A stretch of 64,000 nucleotides of DNA, taken from the NCBI GenBank assembly GCA_949752795.1, contig OX457075.1:2976001-3040000 (forward strand), written 5' to 3'. The notes beneath the pieces were generated by a model, which saw only the letters and a program-made list of their open reading frames with translations, did not search any database and was not told where the DNA came from. The position numbers were made by a program, and so were the translations under genes. Of this stretch, positions 14,752-26,805 are shown piece by piece. The stretch is from Hyperoodon ampullatus (taxonomy: Eukaryota; Chordata; Mammalia; Artiodactyla; Ziphiidae). Each line of letters opens with the position of its first letter. Position 1 is the stretch's first letter.

Positions 14752-15017
14752 GTGAAGCAATGCGCAGACTTCGCTGGCTCTGTGACAGGGGTCCTGCAGC
14801 AGCTCTGACAGTGAAAGGCAATTCCAGGAAAAATGACTGACACAAGCAATGGGGGAATTAGCCTTTGATGACCCCTGCTGATAATCAGGATTGTCAATGG
14901 CATTTCCTTTATCCCTGAACCTTGTTCCTCCTCAAATGCTCAGGGAGAACCCGCTAGGGCAGAGCATGCAGGACGTGCTACAAAATCTGTGCACCCTGAC
15001 CACATCCGAGAACACTC

Positions 15018-15351
15018 CTTTTTTTTTTGAAGTATAGTTGATTTACAATGTGGTGTTAATTACTGCTGTACTGCAAAGATTCATATACAGTTATACATAT
15101 ATATATACATTCTTTTTTTTTTTTTTCGGTACACGGGCCTCCCACTGTTGTGGCCTCTCTCGTTGCGGAGCACAGGCTCCGGATGCGCAGGCTCAGCGGC
15201 CATGGCTCACGGGCCCAGCCGCTCCGCGGCATGTAGGATCTTCCCAGACCAGGGCACGAACCCGTGTCCCCTGCATCGGCAGGCGGACTCTCAACCACTG
15301 CGCCACCAGGGAAGCCCTCTTTTTTTAAAAAAATATATTCGTATCCATCAT
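15018..15351 (-). mobile_element. Truncated L1 3' end split by a SINE
   Basis: Minus-strand L1 3' UTR (TGAAGTATAGTTGATTTACA ... ACAGTTATACATATATATAT) is interrupted at 15113 by a SINE and resumes for about 30 bp. The composite is flanked by the 10 bp direct repeat gagaacactc at 15008-15017 and 15352-15361, which dates the L1 insertion before the SINE. Confidence 0.85.
15113..15317 (-). mobile_element. Short CHR-type SINE nested in L1
   Basis: A T-tract is followed by CGGTACACGGGCCTCCCACT, ending CACTGCGCCACCAGGGAAGC. T-rich direct repeats (tcttttttt) lie at both edges. The tRNA-like head retains A-box- and B-box-like segments of an internal Pol III promoter. Confidence 0.92.
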
Positions 15352-15613
15352 GAGAACACTCTTAAGTTAGAGCACAAGCCCAGGAAGGAGGGAGACCACA
15401 TGGCAGTTTGCGGGCAAGAAAAATCTCTTTCAAGGCTGCCTAAGCCAAGAAAGCTTTGTGAACACCCAAGGGGAGACCAGAAGTTATGTGCTCTGGCGAG
15501 GTAGGGAGGGCATGGCTTCTTATTCAACTGTCTTATAAATAAGACTCAGGAGCCACCTAATACCTGTGCTGCTGTCACTGGGCACAGCCTGACCTGTACC
15601 GTCTGCTTCACAG

Positions 15614-15706
15614 GAGGAACCCATCACCTCCCTGGGGAAGGAGCTCCTTCTGTACCCCTGCGGTCAGCAGGAACAGCCGCCCGACTACCAGGACCTGTTT
15701 GAGTGA
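15614..15706 (+). CDS. SH2D4A: SH2D4A terminal coding exon
   Basis: This last coding exon has 30 codons and a TGA stop at 15704-15706. The acceptor is CTTCACAG at 15606-15613. The product begins EEPITSLGKELLLYPCG, completing the SH2 domain, and ends with the short acidic tail DYQDLFE. It joins in phase zero to EYHK of the preceding exon, giving EYHKEEPITS. The 862 bp intron before it is interrupted by a nested L1 and SINE insertion (15018-15351), which leaves both splice sites untouched. Together the three exons encode 147 residues, about the last third of a protein usually near 450 residues. Confidence 0.95.
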   Translation, partial: EEPITSLGKELLLYPCGQQEQPPDYQDLFE

Positions 15707-16000
15707 CAGCCTCATTGTGTCAACCTGCAGCCGCCAGCTGGGCCGTCCTCTGGACAGACAGACACCTATGAAGCCACGTCGCCCTGCAGCAAGCCGATCC
15801 CGATCAAGCGAATGGACCCTTGGGGGTCCCGTGGCGACCTCTCTTCTGCACAAATGCTGGAGTTTAATTAACGCTGAGGGAATCGCTTCTGCATTGTACG
15901 CACCCCAGCAGTAAAGGGAGAAGAACCCCCATTTCTGCAGCTCCCAACGTGAAGGCTACAACCCTAGCGATGTATGGAATAAACGAAGAAGAAATTGGAA
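15707..16000 (+). other. SH2D4A: SH2D4A 3' untranslated region with polyadenylation signal
   Basis: The sequence after the stop codon is free of recognisable repeats and contains an AATAAA hexamer at 15978-15983. A short 3' UTR of about 290 bp ending near 16,000 is inferred. The exact cleavage site cannot be read from sequence, and a longer alternative UTR is possible. Confidence 0.6.
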
Positions 16001-16450
16001 CCTTTTGGGAATTAAGGGGCACCTCAAAACCAGAAGTCCTCCATGGCCTCGGCACTCCCTCTGTGCCTCACCTCGGAAGGTCTCGGGGTCCTGTTCCTAT
16101 GAAGTTCCTTGGTGGCGTCAGGGACTGGCGAAAGAGCCTGCGCTGGTGGCTGAGCCCACTGCCCTGCACACGTCACTTGCGGTGCATGTGTGGGCCAGGG
16201 TGTAAGACACACAGGGAACACAAGTTGCGGGTGTTGTGAACTGAATGAGGAGTCTGAAGGTGTAAGACGAGAGCCTTCACATGTACAGAAACACTCCGGA
16301 CGACGGCGGGGGCTGAGGGGCCCTGTGTGGGGGGTTCCCTGGCTCCGGGGAGCCGGGCGGGGCTCCACCCAGGACCTCGCCGAGGAGGGTGAAGCCACAT
16401 GCGTGCCTTGGATACACAAGGGCAGAAGAGTGAGCTTTTTGGACACTAGG

Positions 16451-16890
16451 TGTTGTGGGTCGAGTCCCCCAAAGAGACATTGAAGTCCTAACCCCCTGCA
16501 CCTGTGAACGTGGCCTTCTTTGGAAACAGGGTCTTTGCGGATGTGATCAAATTAAGACGAGGTCAGACCAGATTAGGGCGGGCCCCAAAGCCAACGACCG
16601 GCGTCCTCATAAGGAGAGACGGGTTGGGAAGTTGAGGTGCGCACAGAGGGAATGGCAGCCAGGGGACAACAGAGGCAGGGCCCCGAGTGACAAGCCGCAA
16701 GCCGGGGGGCGCCGCGGGCCTGGGGGGCAGCGTGGAGCAGACTCGCCAGAGCCCTGGAGGGGAGCGTGGCCCTGCGGACACCTCGAGTCCAGACTCCTAG
16801 CCTCCAGAACTATGACAGCATAAATGTCTTTTGTCTTAAGCCACCGAGTTTATGGTAATTTGTTACGGCAGCCCTAGGAAACTAATATAG
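16451..16890 (+). mobile_element. MLT1-type LTR (ERVL-MaLR), solo
   Basis: The LTR starts TGTTGTGGGTCGAGTCCCCC and ends GGCAGCCCTAGGAAACTAAT. Diagnostic internal text is GGGTCTTTGCGGATGTGATC, AGCCTCCAGAACTATGACAG and TTAAGCCACCGAGTTTATGG. It is an ancient solo LTR with no coding interior. Confidence 0.82.
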
Positions 16891-17171
16891 AAGTTTATGT
16901 AATTGCAGACCCTGATGTGCATTGTGTACCTTTGGTTGCTGTACAGCCCGCCAGCCTCCTGAGGGAGGGAAGGCGGGAGATAACTCCCTCCGGCTCTTCG
17001 GCTCTGGACGCAGATTTGCTCAGTCAGGCAGGCATCTCATGCAGTAGCTCCCGGGCCAGCCCAGCAGGGCGACGGCCTCTGGGCAGCCACCAGGATCACG
17101 CGGGAGGATGGGGTTTGCTGGTACCCCAGGCTTGGCTCCTGCGGCGGCATTCATTTAAAGGACGCATAGGG

Positions 17172-17378
17172 GGCTTCCCTAGTGGCGCAGTGGTTGAGAG
17201 TCCGCCTGCCGATGCAGGGGACACAGGTTCGTGCCCCGGTCCAGGAAGATCCCACATGCCGTGGAGCGGCTGGGCCTGTGAGCCATGGCCGCTGAGCCTG
17301 CGCGTCCTGAGCCTGTGCTCCGCAACGGGAGAGGCCGCAACAGTGAGAGGCCTGCGTAACGCAAAAAAAAAAAAAAAA
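17172..17378 (+). mobile_element. Short CHR-type SINE
   Basis: GGCTTCCCTAGTGGCGCAGT at the head and a poly(A) tail. It has a perfect 15 bp target-site duplication aaaggacgcataggg at 17157-17171 and 17379-17393, indicating a recent insertion. Confidence 0.95.
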
Positions 17379-17704
17379 AAAGGACGCATAGGGTTGTAGC
17401 AGTCTGTTCATGAATTTGTTGGCTGTGCCAGACACACCTGGGCAGTGTAAAATGTAGAGAAGAGGGTGGGGTGCATGTATATGTGTGAGTGTGCATGGGT
17501 GTATGTGTGCTTTAATGAGAAAGTTTTTAAACTGATCATTGTTAGGTGTTTCTTGAAATGTTCCGTGTGGTTTCTGTTGTCTGAGAGACAATGGTCAGTT
17601 GTCTAAGACAACCTTTAGCTTTCATTTCTAACAGTAGTTCGGCAGTCATGACATTATAAAATTGCAGACAAACACAGGGCTGGAAGTCAGAAACTTTTGT
17701 TACC

Positions 17705-18028
17705 AGGCTTCCCTGGTGGCGCGATGGTTAAGAATCCACCTGCCAATGCAGGGGACACGGGTTCAAGCCCTGGTCCGGGAAGATCCCACATGCCGCGGAG
17801 CAACTAAGCCTGTGCGCCACAACTACTGAGCCTGCGCTCCAGAGCCCGCGAGCCACAACTACTGAAGCCCGTGGGCCTTGAGCCCATGCTCCGCAACAAG
17901 AGAAGCCACCGCAATGAGAAGCCCGCGCACCGCAACAAAGAGTAGCCCCCGCTCGCCGCAACTAGAGAAAGCCCACGCGCAGCAACAAAGACCCAACGCA
18001 GCCAAAAATAAATAAAAATTTTAAAAAG
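17705..18028 (+). mobile_element. Long CHR-type SINE
   Basis: The long form has two internal CCACAACTACTGA units, an AACAAGAGAAGCCACCGCAA block and a CCAAAAATAAATAAAAA tail. The flanking repeat (gaaactttt / gaaaacttt) is imperfect. Confidence 0.9.
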
Positions 18029-18039
18029 AAAACTTTCAT

Positions 18040-18140
18040 TCCCATCTCTTCCCACCATTAGCTGTGTGACCTTGGACAGGTCCCTCTACCTCTCTGAGCT
18101 TCAGTTTTTCACTTCTAGCAAAACAAGTTGGGATAACCAG
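18040..18140 (+). repeat. MIR SINE remnant
   Basis: TAGCTGTGTGACCTTGGACA and CCTCTCTGAGCTTCAGTTTT are typical MIR core text. Confidence 0.75.
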
Positions 18141-18337
18141 GTAATTATTATTTTCACCCAGCTCTGAAATCTTAAGGTTCTGGAATAAATAGAAAAATAC
18201 CCTATAGCCACTAGTAATTATGAAGACATATAAGATTCTAGCATCACCCTCTGCCTACAGTTATTTTGGAGGAAATAAGTACAGTCATATCCGGATATAA
18301 CTACAGAGTGACACCCTACTGGAGGAAGACTTAGAAA

Positions 18338-18767
18338 ACAGGTGAGGTGGATAGACCTAGAGTCTGTCATACAGAGTGAAGTAAGTCAGAGAAAGACAAA
18401 TACTGTATGCTAACACATATATATGGAATTTAAGAAAAAAAATGTCATGAAGAACCTAGGGGTAAAACAGGAATAAAGACACAGACCTACTTGAGAATGG
18501 ACTTGAGGATATGGGGAGGGGGAAGGGTAAGCTGTGACAAAGCGAGAGAGAGGCATGGACATATATACAGTACCAAACGTAAGGTAGATAGCTAGTGGGA
18601 AGCAGCTGCAGAGCACAGGGAGATCAGCTCGGTGCTTTGTGACCGCCTGGAGGGGTGGGATAGGGAGGGTGGGAGGGAGGGAGATGCAAGAGGGAAGGGA
18701 TATGGGAACAGATGTATATGTATAACTGATTCACTTTGTTATAAAGCAGAAACTAAAAAAAAAAAAA
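18338..18767 (+). mobile_element. Young L1 3' end, 5'-truncated
   Basis: The element runs from the last codons of ORF2 (GTGGATAGACCTAGAGTCTG) through the whole 3' UTR to a poly(A) tract at 18,755-18,767. A short direct repeat around aggtga lies at both ends. Confidence 0.92.
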
Positions 18768-19606
18768 GGTGACCAGACTGAATTTGAAATTATATATCAC
18801 CAGGAGGGGCAGACTTGAGTTCTCCGCTGTGTTACCTCGTTGGCTATTGATATTCAGAGGAAGAAACTGTCCAGTGTTTGCTGATATGATGGCCAAGAGT
18901 AGCCCTTGATATTCCGAGGGAGAGTGGTTTACATAACTCAGAAACTGTTTACCACAAAATGGGGTTGGGGAGGCCTGAATTCTCATCCCAGCTCTGCAAT
19001 TAGACTCAGTGTCCCAGGGTCTGAGCCTGCTTAAAGCTGAAGGAGAGGACATCCAGCCTCTGGCCTGGTCTCGCCCTCCTGTGGCCTCGATAAGGCCAGC
19101 GCCCAGACCTGCCTGCCGAGCTTTCCTGGTCTGGGATGCTCTCCAGCCCCAGGCGCTGCAACCCGCCCACCTCGTGGCACTGGGCTGAATACCGGGCCCT
19201 GACTGTGGTGACTCTTCTCTCCCCCGGGGAGATTGCGGGTCTCCTACAGTCGCCCCGGACCCTCCGCTGCCCCTCCCCACCACCAGAGCCTCACAGTCCC
19301 ACCAAACCCCCATCAAGGCACAGGAGGGTGCACCAGAGAGTCACTCTGTACTCTGGCATCACCAGCAGGCTAAGTGACAAGCAGAAGTGTCAGTTGGCTC
19401 AAACCTCACACCAAGAAGAGGAAGACACAGGGACAGCCAGAGAAAAAGTGAACCCGGGGCACGGGCAGGTCACTGGAGATATCTCAGGGGCATTTGCACC
19501 AGAAATTGCCTCTCTGAGCTAATGCTTTGGAATTGACCATCCTTTTAGCGTAAGGCCATGGCTGGTGTGGCATGAGGTCTGTTTTTAGGTTAAAAAAATT
19601 AAGGTC

Positions 19607-19907
19607 AGGGCTTCCCTGGTGGCGCAGTGGTTAAAGAATCCACCTGCCAATGCAGGGGACACACGTTCAAGTCCTGGTCTGGGAAGATCCCACATGCGGT
19701 GGAGCAACTAAGCCCGTGTGCCACAACTAGTAAGCCTGTGCTCTAGAGCCCACGAGCCACAACTACTGAAGCCTGCGCGCGTAGAGCCCGTGCTCCACAA
19801 CAAGAGAAGCCACTGCAATGAGAAGGCCATGCGCTGCAATGAAGAGTACCCACCGCTCGCCGCAACTAGACCAGCACAGCCAATAATAAATAAATAAATT
19901 AATTTTT
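19607..19907 (+). mobile_element. Long CHR-type SINE
   Basis: The head is GGGCTTCCCTGGTGGCGCAG and the tail is AATAAATAAATAAATT. A 13 bp target-site duplication aaaaatt(a)aggtc / aaaaattatggtc lies at 19594-19606 and 19908-19920, with one mismatch. Confidence 0.93.
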
Positions 19908-20235
19908 AAAAATTATGGTCTATGTTTTTGCAATTGTCACCTCTGCAGGGGCGGCTTTCTTCACGCACACGCATCCAAACATTGGTTATGTCCTCACATA
20001 TATATACCCTGGGACTCCTGCATTTGGTGCACAGAGGAGACACAGAAGTGATTTGTAGGGGATGCTCGGATGTGTTTTCATGGGGCCTCTTTGCTTTCCT
20101 TTTGTCAAGAACATGTTCCAGACTGCATTGCACAGGTTTCTGTTTTAGAGCATACGTTTTCTACATTTATATCTTTAAGTAATATTTCAATTTGAATTAT
20201 GTGTTCCCGTCCTCCGGAGTAACTATTTTTGACTT

Positions 20236-20745
20236 AAAAGAATACACAATGTGAGAGCTGTGAGTTAAGTTTTATTTGGGGCAAAATAAGGACTGCAGCC
20301 CAGGCCATGGCTTTTCAGATAACTCTGAGAAACTGCTCCAAGGAGGCAACGGGGGCAGCCAGGATATAAGGAGTTTTGCAACGAAGGGAAGGTAGTCGGG
20401 AACGTCAAAGGATTCATGTTCATTAAAGAAAAGCAGACCTCTCCAGTTAAAGAATTTAGCGCTTTTCTGTGTATGGGAAGATGCAAGAATCTGGGCTTGC
20501 TGAGATCATTCCTTTGATGTGCACTTGAACTATCTGGGGCCAGCATCCTTTGTTTTCACATCCTGAGTTTCCTCGGGGCTCACCGCAGGGAGTGGCTGCA
20601 GTCTGTTGGCTGCTAGACGGCAGGTGTTCTTTTCAGCCCTGAGTTTCCTCCGGGCTCCCCAGCTCTTGTTGCAGGGCTGCAATCATCGGTGACTGTCACA
20701 TTCTTTGTTTACTGATACGGCAGGAAATATTCTGTTCATAAATAT
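20236..20745 (-). mobile_element. ERVL-type solo LTR (MLT2-like), minus strand
   Basis: GAGAGCTGTGAGTTAAGTTT / TATTTGGGGCAAAATAAGGA in reverse gives an AATAAA signal near the LTR 3' end. The rest (CTCTGAGAAACTGCTCCAAG ... GGATATAAGGAGTTTTG) resembles eutherian ERVL LTRs. No coding interior is present. The family name is tentative. Confidence 0.55.
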
Positions 20746-21109
20746 TCCATGTCACTATACATCCTACTGAGATTTCCCTCCTTTGCCTTCCATTGTTGTC
20801 ATCTCCTGCTTATTGTTTTCCTCTCTCCATCCTCTTCCTTGTATTTTAGGAGAGCTGCTCACTCTTTCTTTTCCACCCACGGGTTACAGTCTCTGCAGTG
20901 TTAATTCTGCTCGTACAGCCCGCAGGGTGGACATTGATACTTTTGTTTCCAGAAGTACTAGGTCTGCCTCTTTACCTTGCTGTTCAGGGATCTTTAGATG
21001 TCCTACTACTGCCCCAGAATGGAAGCCACCAGGAGGCATAAAAGGTCTTTTTATTGTGTGGTAAAAATGCATTGTTTGGTAGTGAGCTAGCTTCGTAGAG
21101 TAGAGGGAA

Positions 21110-21320
21110 AGCCCAGCAGGTTTGGGTTTGGGTCCTGGCTACTTCATTAACCAGCTGTGTGGAATCTTAAAAGAAAAAAAAAAAAGCTAAGCTGTACGAG
21201 CTTCAGCTACATCTCTGAAACAGGAGTTCTAAAGTCACCCTTTGGGTTCTGAGGTTTAGAAAAGAAATATGGAAAGTGCCTGGAACATACAAAGTTCTCC
21301 ACAAATAGCAGTTACTCCTG
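21110..21320 (+). repeat. MIR SINE remnant
   Basis: GGGTTTGGGTCCTGGCTACT, AACCAGCTGTGTGGAATCTT and AAAGTGCCTGGAACATAC follow the order of MIR segments. Confidence 0.6.
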
Positions 21321-22109
21321 TGAGTCCTGAGCCCAGGATCCATGTCCCCCTTTATCAGCTCAGCTCATATAACCAATGGGCTGTGTATCCTAATGGCCCC
21401 TTTGCTAGAGTTTCTGGGATGAATTTAGGGGGAAAGGGAAACTTTTATAGAGTAAGGGACCTAAGGATGAATCACACAATATATCAGCCAGTCGACTTGC
21501 AGAGAAATGGCTCACTTAGTTTGGATTTGAAATGGTATGCAAAGGGCATTCTCTAACGTCTGATTCTGACATCACCCAAGTTAGCAGTCACCAGTCTTCA
21601 CCCCAAAGCTGGCCACTGACAACAGATTCAGCTGCCTTGGCATTCCTGGTCACAAACCCGCAAGTATTTGCCTCTCTTTTTGAGAAGAAGACTTATTACA
21701 AACCCAGATCGCTTGGGAGTTAACTCTGCCTTGTCTGCGAAGAGGTCAGGCAGCGCTGGTGCTAAGCCAGGTGGCCAGGGAGGGGGCAAGGCCCAACACC
21801 CTTGTCAGTCTAAATCAGCTTTTACTTTTCTTCCACTGAAAGGATGTTCCTTCATGAGTCTTCCCACCACCTGAGTCCAGACATGGTAACCATCCATCGC
21901 ACTGGGCCTCAACACCCCACAACACAGCGAGCGCCTCACCTTTGGAAGGTGCTCTGGATGGTGTGGCCGAGCTCTGGAGAAGGCTTCTTAACCAGGCCAC
22001 TCCCTACATTCCTGGCAGCCCACACACTGTGGGTGTGAGCTTTTTTCTCTTTTATCTATTCTGTTTGTCCTGACTGGGGGAAAGTATAGGCATATGCAGG
22101 CTCTAACGT

Positions 22110-25100
22110 TTCCTTTTGTTTAATTTTTTTATACCCACCCCACCAAAAAACTAAAACAGTTCATCCATTTATCCTCCCCTCCACCCCCAGCCACATGCAA
22201 CCACCAATCTTTTCTTCATATCTATGAGCTTGGGGTGTTGTTTGGTTTTTTTTTTTTCAGATTCCACATATAAGTGAGATCATATGGTATTTGTCTTTCT
22301 CTGACTTATTTCACTTAGCATAATGCCCTCAAGGTCCATTCATGTTGCAAATGGCAAGATTTCATTCTTTTTCATGGCTGAATAATGTTCCACTGTGTAT
22401 ATTTACCACATCTTCTTTATCCATCAGTGGACATTTAGGTTGTTTCCTTATCTTGGCTATTGTAAATAATGCTGTGATGAATGTGTGGGTACATATATCT
22501 TTTCAATTTTGTGTTTTCATTTTCTTCAGATAACTACCCAGAAGTAGAACTACTGGATCTTATAGTTCTATTTTTTATTTTTTGAGGAACCTCCGTACTG
22601 TTTTCCACCAATTTACATTCCCACCAACAGTGCACAAGGATTCCCTTTTCTCCACATCCTTGCCAACACTTACTATTTCTATACTTTTTTTAGAATAGCC
22701 ATTCTAACAGGTGGTATCTCATTGTGGCTTTGATTTGCATTTCCCTGGTAATTAATGATGTTAAGCATTTTTTCATATGCCTGTTGGCCATTTGTAAACC
22801 TTCTTTGGAAAAATACCTATTCGGATCTACCACCTATTTAAAAATCAGATTGTTTTTGTTATTGAGTTGTAGGAATTCTTTACATATTTTGGTATTAGCC
22901 CCTTATCAGAATATATGACTTGTTGGGCTTCCCTGGTGGTGCAGTGGTTGAGAGTCCGACTGCCGATGCAGGGGACACGGGTTTGTGCCCCGGTCCGGGA
23001 GGATCCCACATGCCACGGAGCGGCTGGGCCCGTGAGCCATGGCCGCTGGGCCTGTGTGTCCGGAGCCTGTGCTCCACAACGGGAGAGGCCACAACAGTGA
23101 CAGGCCCATGTACCGCAAAAAAAAAAAAAAAAAAAAGAATATATGACTTGCAATTATTTCCTCCCATTCAGTAGGTTGCTTTTTCATTTTGTTTATGGTT
23201 TTCTTTGTTGTGAAAAAGCTTTTTAGTTGGATGTACTTCCACTTATTCCTTTTTGTTTTTGTTGCTTTTGCTTTTGCTGTCAGAATTAAAAAGTCATTGC
23301 CAAGACCAATGTCAAGAAACTTACAACCTGTGTTTTCTTGTAGGATTTTTATGGTTTCAAGCCTTAAGTTCAAGTCTTTTACCCATTTTGAGTTAATTTT
23401 TGTGTACAGTGCTGGAAAGTAATCCAGTTTAATTCTTTTGCATGTGGCTGTCCAATTTTCACAACTTCATTTATTAAAGAGTCTATTCTTTCCTCATTGT
23501 ATATTCATGATTCTGTTGTTGTAAATCAATTGACCATACATGCATAGGTTTATTTCTGGGCTTTCTATTCTGTTCCATTGATCTACGTTTCTGTTTTTAT
23601 GCCAATACCATACTATTTTAGCTTTGTAATACAGTTTGAAATCAGGGAGCATGATGCCTCCAGCTTTGTTCCTCTTTTCCCAGATTGCTTTGGCTATTTG
23701 GGGTCTTTTATGGGTCTATAAAAATGTTTGGATTGTTTGTTCTATTTCTTTGAAAAATACCACTGGGATTTTGATAGCGATTGAATGGAATCTGTAGATT
23801 GCTTTGGGTAGTATGGACATTTTAACAACAGTACTTCTTCAATCCATGAGCACAGAATATATTTCCATTTATTTATGTCTTCAATTTCTTTCATCAATAT
23901 CTTATAGTTTTCAATAAACAGGTGTTTCACCTCTGTGGTTAAATTTATTCCTAAGTGTTATACTCTTTTGGATGCAATTGTAAATGGGATTGTTTTCTTA
24001 AATTCTCTGATAGTTTGTTATTAGTGTATAAAATACAACTGATTTCTCTATGTTAATTTTGTATCCTGCAACTTTACGAAATTCATTCATTAGTTCTAAC
24101 AGTTTTTTTGGTGGAATATCCAGGGTTTATATATAGTACCATGTCATCTGAAAATAATGACAGTTTTTCTTCTTCCTTTCCAATTTGGGTGCCTTTTGTT
24201 TCTTTTCCTTGCCTTACTGCTTTAAGAATTCCAATATTATGCTGTATAAAAGTGGCAAATGTGGGCATCCTTGTCTTTTTCCTAATCTTAGTGGAAATGC
24301 TTTCAGCTTTTCATCATTGAGTATGATATTAACTGTGGGCTTGTCATATATAGCCTTTATTATGTTGAGGTACATTCCCTCTATATCCACTTTGCTGATA
24401 GTTTTTTATCATAAACGGATGTTGAATTTTGTCAAATGTTTTTTCTGCATCTATTGAAATGATTATATGATTTTTATCCTTCATTTTGTTAATATGGTGT
24501 ATCACTTTGAAAGATTTTCAGGTACTGAACCATCCCTGAGTCCCTGGAATAAATTCCATTTGGTCACAGTTGTATGGTCCTTTTAATGTACCGCTGATTT
24601 CGATTTACTAATATTTTGTTGAGGATTTTTTGCATCTATGTTCATCAGGCATATTGGCCTGTAATTTTCTTTTCTTTCTTTTTTTTATTTTTTTTTTTGT
24701 GGCATCTTTGTCCCGTTTTGGTATCAGGGTAATGCTGGCCTTGTAAAATGTGCTTGGAAGAGCTCCCCTCTTTTCTATATTTTGAACGAGTTTGAGAAGG
24801 ATTGGTATTCATTCTTCTTTGAATGGTTGGTAGAATTCACCAGTGAATCCATCTGGTCCTGGGCTTTTGTTTGTTGGGACGTTTTTGATTACTGATTCAA
24901 TCTCTTTGTTAATCATTCTGTTCAAAGTTCTATTTCATCATGAATCAGTTTTGGTAGGTTATATGTTTTAGGAATTTATCCATTTCTTCTAGGTTGTGCA
25001 GTTTGTTGGCACATAATTGTTCACAGTAGTCTCTTGTGATCCTTTGTATTTTTGATGTATTAGTTGTAATTTCTCTTTCATTTCTGATTTTATCTGAGTC

Positions 25101-25615
25101 CTCTCTTTTTCCTGGTGAGGCTAGCTACTGGTTGGTCTATTTTGTTTATCTTTTCCATGAACCAGTTCTTAATGTGATTGATTTTTCTATTATCTTTTTT
25201 TGTCTCAATTTCATTTGTTTCCATTCTGATCTTTGTCATTTCCTTCCTTCTGCTAACCTTAAACTTCATTCTTTTTCTAGTCCCTTGAGATGTAAAGTTA
25301 GGTTTTTTATTTGAGGCTTTTCTTGTTTCTTGAGGTGGGCATTTATCGCTTTGAACTTCCTTCTTTGAACTGCCTTTGCTGCATCCCATAGATTTTAGTA
25401 TATTACGACTCCGTTTTTGTCTCAAGGTATTTTTAAAATTTCTCCTTTGGCCCATTGGTTATTCAGTAGTGTGTTGCTTAATCTCCACATATTTGTGATT
25501 TTCCAGTTTTCTTCATGTAATTAATTTCTAGTTTCATACTCTTGTGGCCAGAAAAGATCTTCGATATGATCTCAGTCCTCTTAAATTTATCAAGACATGT
25601 TTTGTGGGGTCTGTC
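22110..25615 (-). mobile_element. Old L1, 3.5 kb, minus strand, split by a SINE
   Basis: This is a minus-strand L1 with a long ORF2 portion broken into fragments. The reverse transcriptase motif survives as KLSLFSDDMVLY (near 24,150-24,190), and [20 protein letters not shown] and the lysine-rich region at 25,090-25,455 lie further 5'. The 3' UTR at the left has the AACCACCAATCTTTTCTTCA type of text. It is more diverged than the L1s at 1-2316 and 8632-9450, with many stops and no intact frame. A CHR SINE interrupts it at 22923-23136. Confidence 0.9.
22923..23136 (+). mobile_element. Short CHR-type SINE nested in old L1
   Basis: The head is GGGCTTCCCTGGTGGTGCAG and there is a poly(A) tail. It has a perfect 14 bp target-site duplication gaatatatgacttg at 22909-22922 and 23137-23150, both made of L1 sequence. 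Confidence 0.96.
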
Positions 25616-25623
25616 TTTAATTT

Positions 25624-26406
25624 TCATTTATTTTTCTTACCCTTTTCAAATGAGGTTTGACATCCCAGCCAAAGAGGTGATGTTAATTGTTGTAGATTTG
25701 TAAACACTGGAGTTGGAGGTGGTTTTGGTGGGGGGGTAACAAGCTGGGGGATTGATGACTGAGGTAGGGAGTTGCCAGTGGTGCCGTACTCACCTTGATT
25801 CAAGCTAACATGTCTGACCCTCAAGTAGATGAAGAATAAGTACAGTTCACCCAGCGTCCCCACTTGCCACCCTGGGTACTGCCGGTGTGTAGAAGGCAGG
25901 CCATCTGCACAGCCAGCCACCAGGTGAGTCTTGGGCAGAGGCCATGAATGTGGCCTGGCCCTCTCTGAACCTCTGCATGATGATGGAGGCCAAGACAGCC
26001 TGAGGCAGCACAGTGTCACTTCGTCTCCCCACCCCTGCCCCTTGGAAGAGTGGACAAGGCAGACACAGCCGAGGAGCACTGGGCTGGCTACTCCAGAGGG
26101 TGTGTCAGAGGAGCAGTGATGCAGAGATGTTTGAAGGGCACCTCTGCTGACTGAAGAGAACATTTTCTCTCTATGTTGAAAAAAACCACCACCCAAATCC
26201 TCCAACCAACTGGCACAAGCCCCATAGTTTTTGGCAGCATCAACAGCAAAGCCCTGAGTCCTGCCAAGAGAAACAGCTTTGAATTCAGATATAAAGCTCA
26301 TCAGAATAGGGACCACACAAAGCTGCCAGCTATTTGATGGGTGTTGGGAGTAAAACACAGCCACCCTTCCAAGGGCCCACCCAAGGGCATTCTCTCTGAT
26401 CAGCAA
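25624..26406 (-). other. Unassigned 260-codon open reading frame
   Basis: A minus-strand frame is open for 260 codons from an ATG at 26404-26406 to a stop at 25624-25626, and an AATAAA overlaps that stop. I recognise no domain. The product is Cys-, Ser- and Trp-rich with a proline-rich stretch (TPPPKPPPTPVF) near the end. It directly abuts the 5' end of the L1 at 22110-25615. It may be a chance frame, part of a noncoding transcript, or a decayed retrocopy. Confidence 0.2.
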
Positions 26407-26694
26407 TCCTCAGAAACAATGTCGGATCCTTTCCAAAAAGCAAGAATTCCCACCTGCCCTCCCCTCCAACCCAAGGTAGACTTTACATCTAACACCTTGG
26501 GATCCTGCTTGGAGAGCTGGCTTCTGAGGCCTCCAACCTGCCGGTGATGACCCAGAGCTGGAGGGGCAGTGGGAACCCGAGGCACAAGAGGACAGGTGCT
26601 GGACTCCACCCGGGCCAAAGCTCCTGCCCTTGCCCTGAGACCATCAAGCCCCCTGGAGCTGGTCCTGGGAGGGAAAATGATGCCAATTTCTGGC

Positions 26695-26805
26695 CAGGCC
26701 TCTGGGCAAGTTCCTGACCTTTTCTGAGCCTTGGTTTTCTGCATCTGGGAAATGGAAGTAATGACATTAGCTGCCTTAGAAGGTTGGCGTTCTGTATATA
26801 AGGTG
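26695..26805 (+). repeat. MIR SINE remnant
   Basis: CTCTGGGCAAGTTCCTGACC, TTCTGAGCCTTGGTTTTCTG and CATCTGGGAAATGGAAGTAA match the MIR core. Confidence 0.75.

Larger units (their letters stand above)
14752..15613 (+). other. SH2D4A: SH2D4A last intron
   Basis: This 862 bp intron has GTGAAG and CTTCACAG ends. Apart from the nested L1/SINE insertion it is unremarkable. Confidence 0.9.

Noticed and set aside
17172..17378. Functional tRNA genes in the SINE heads
   Set aside because: The tRNA-like parts keep only A/B-box-like segments and lack a full cloverleaf. They are SINE promoters, not tRNA genes.
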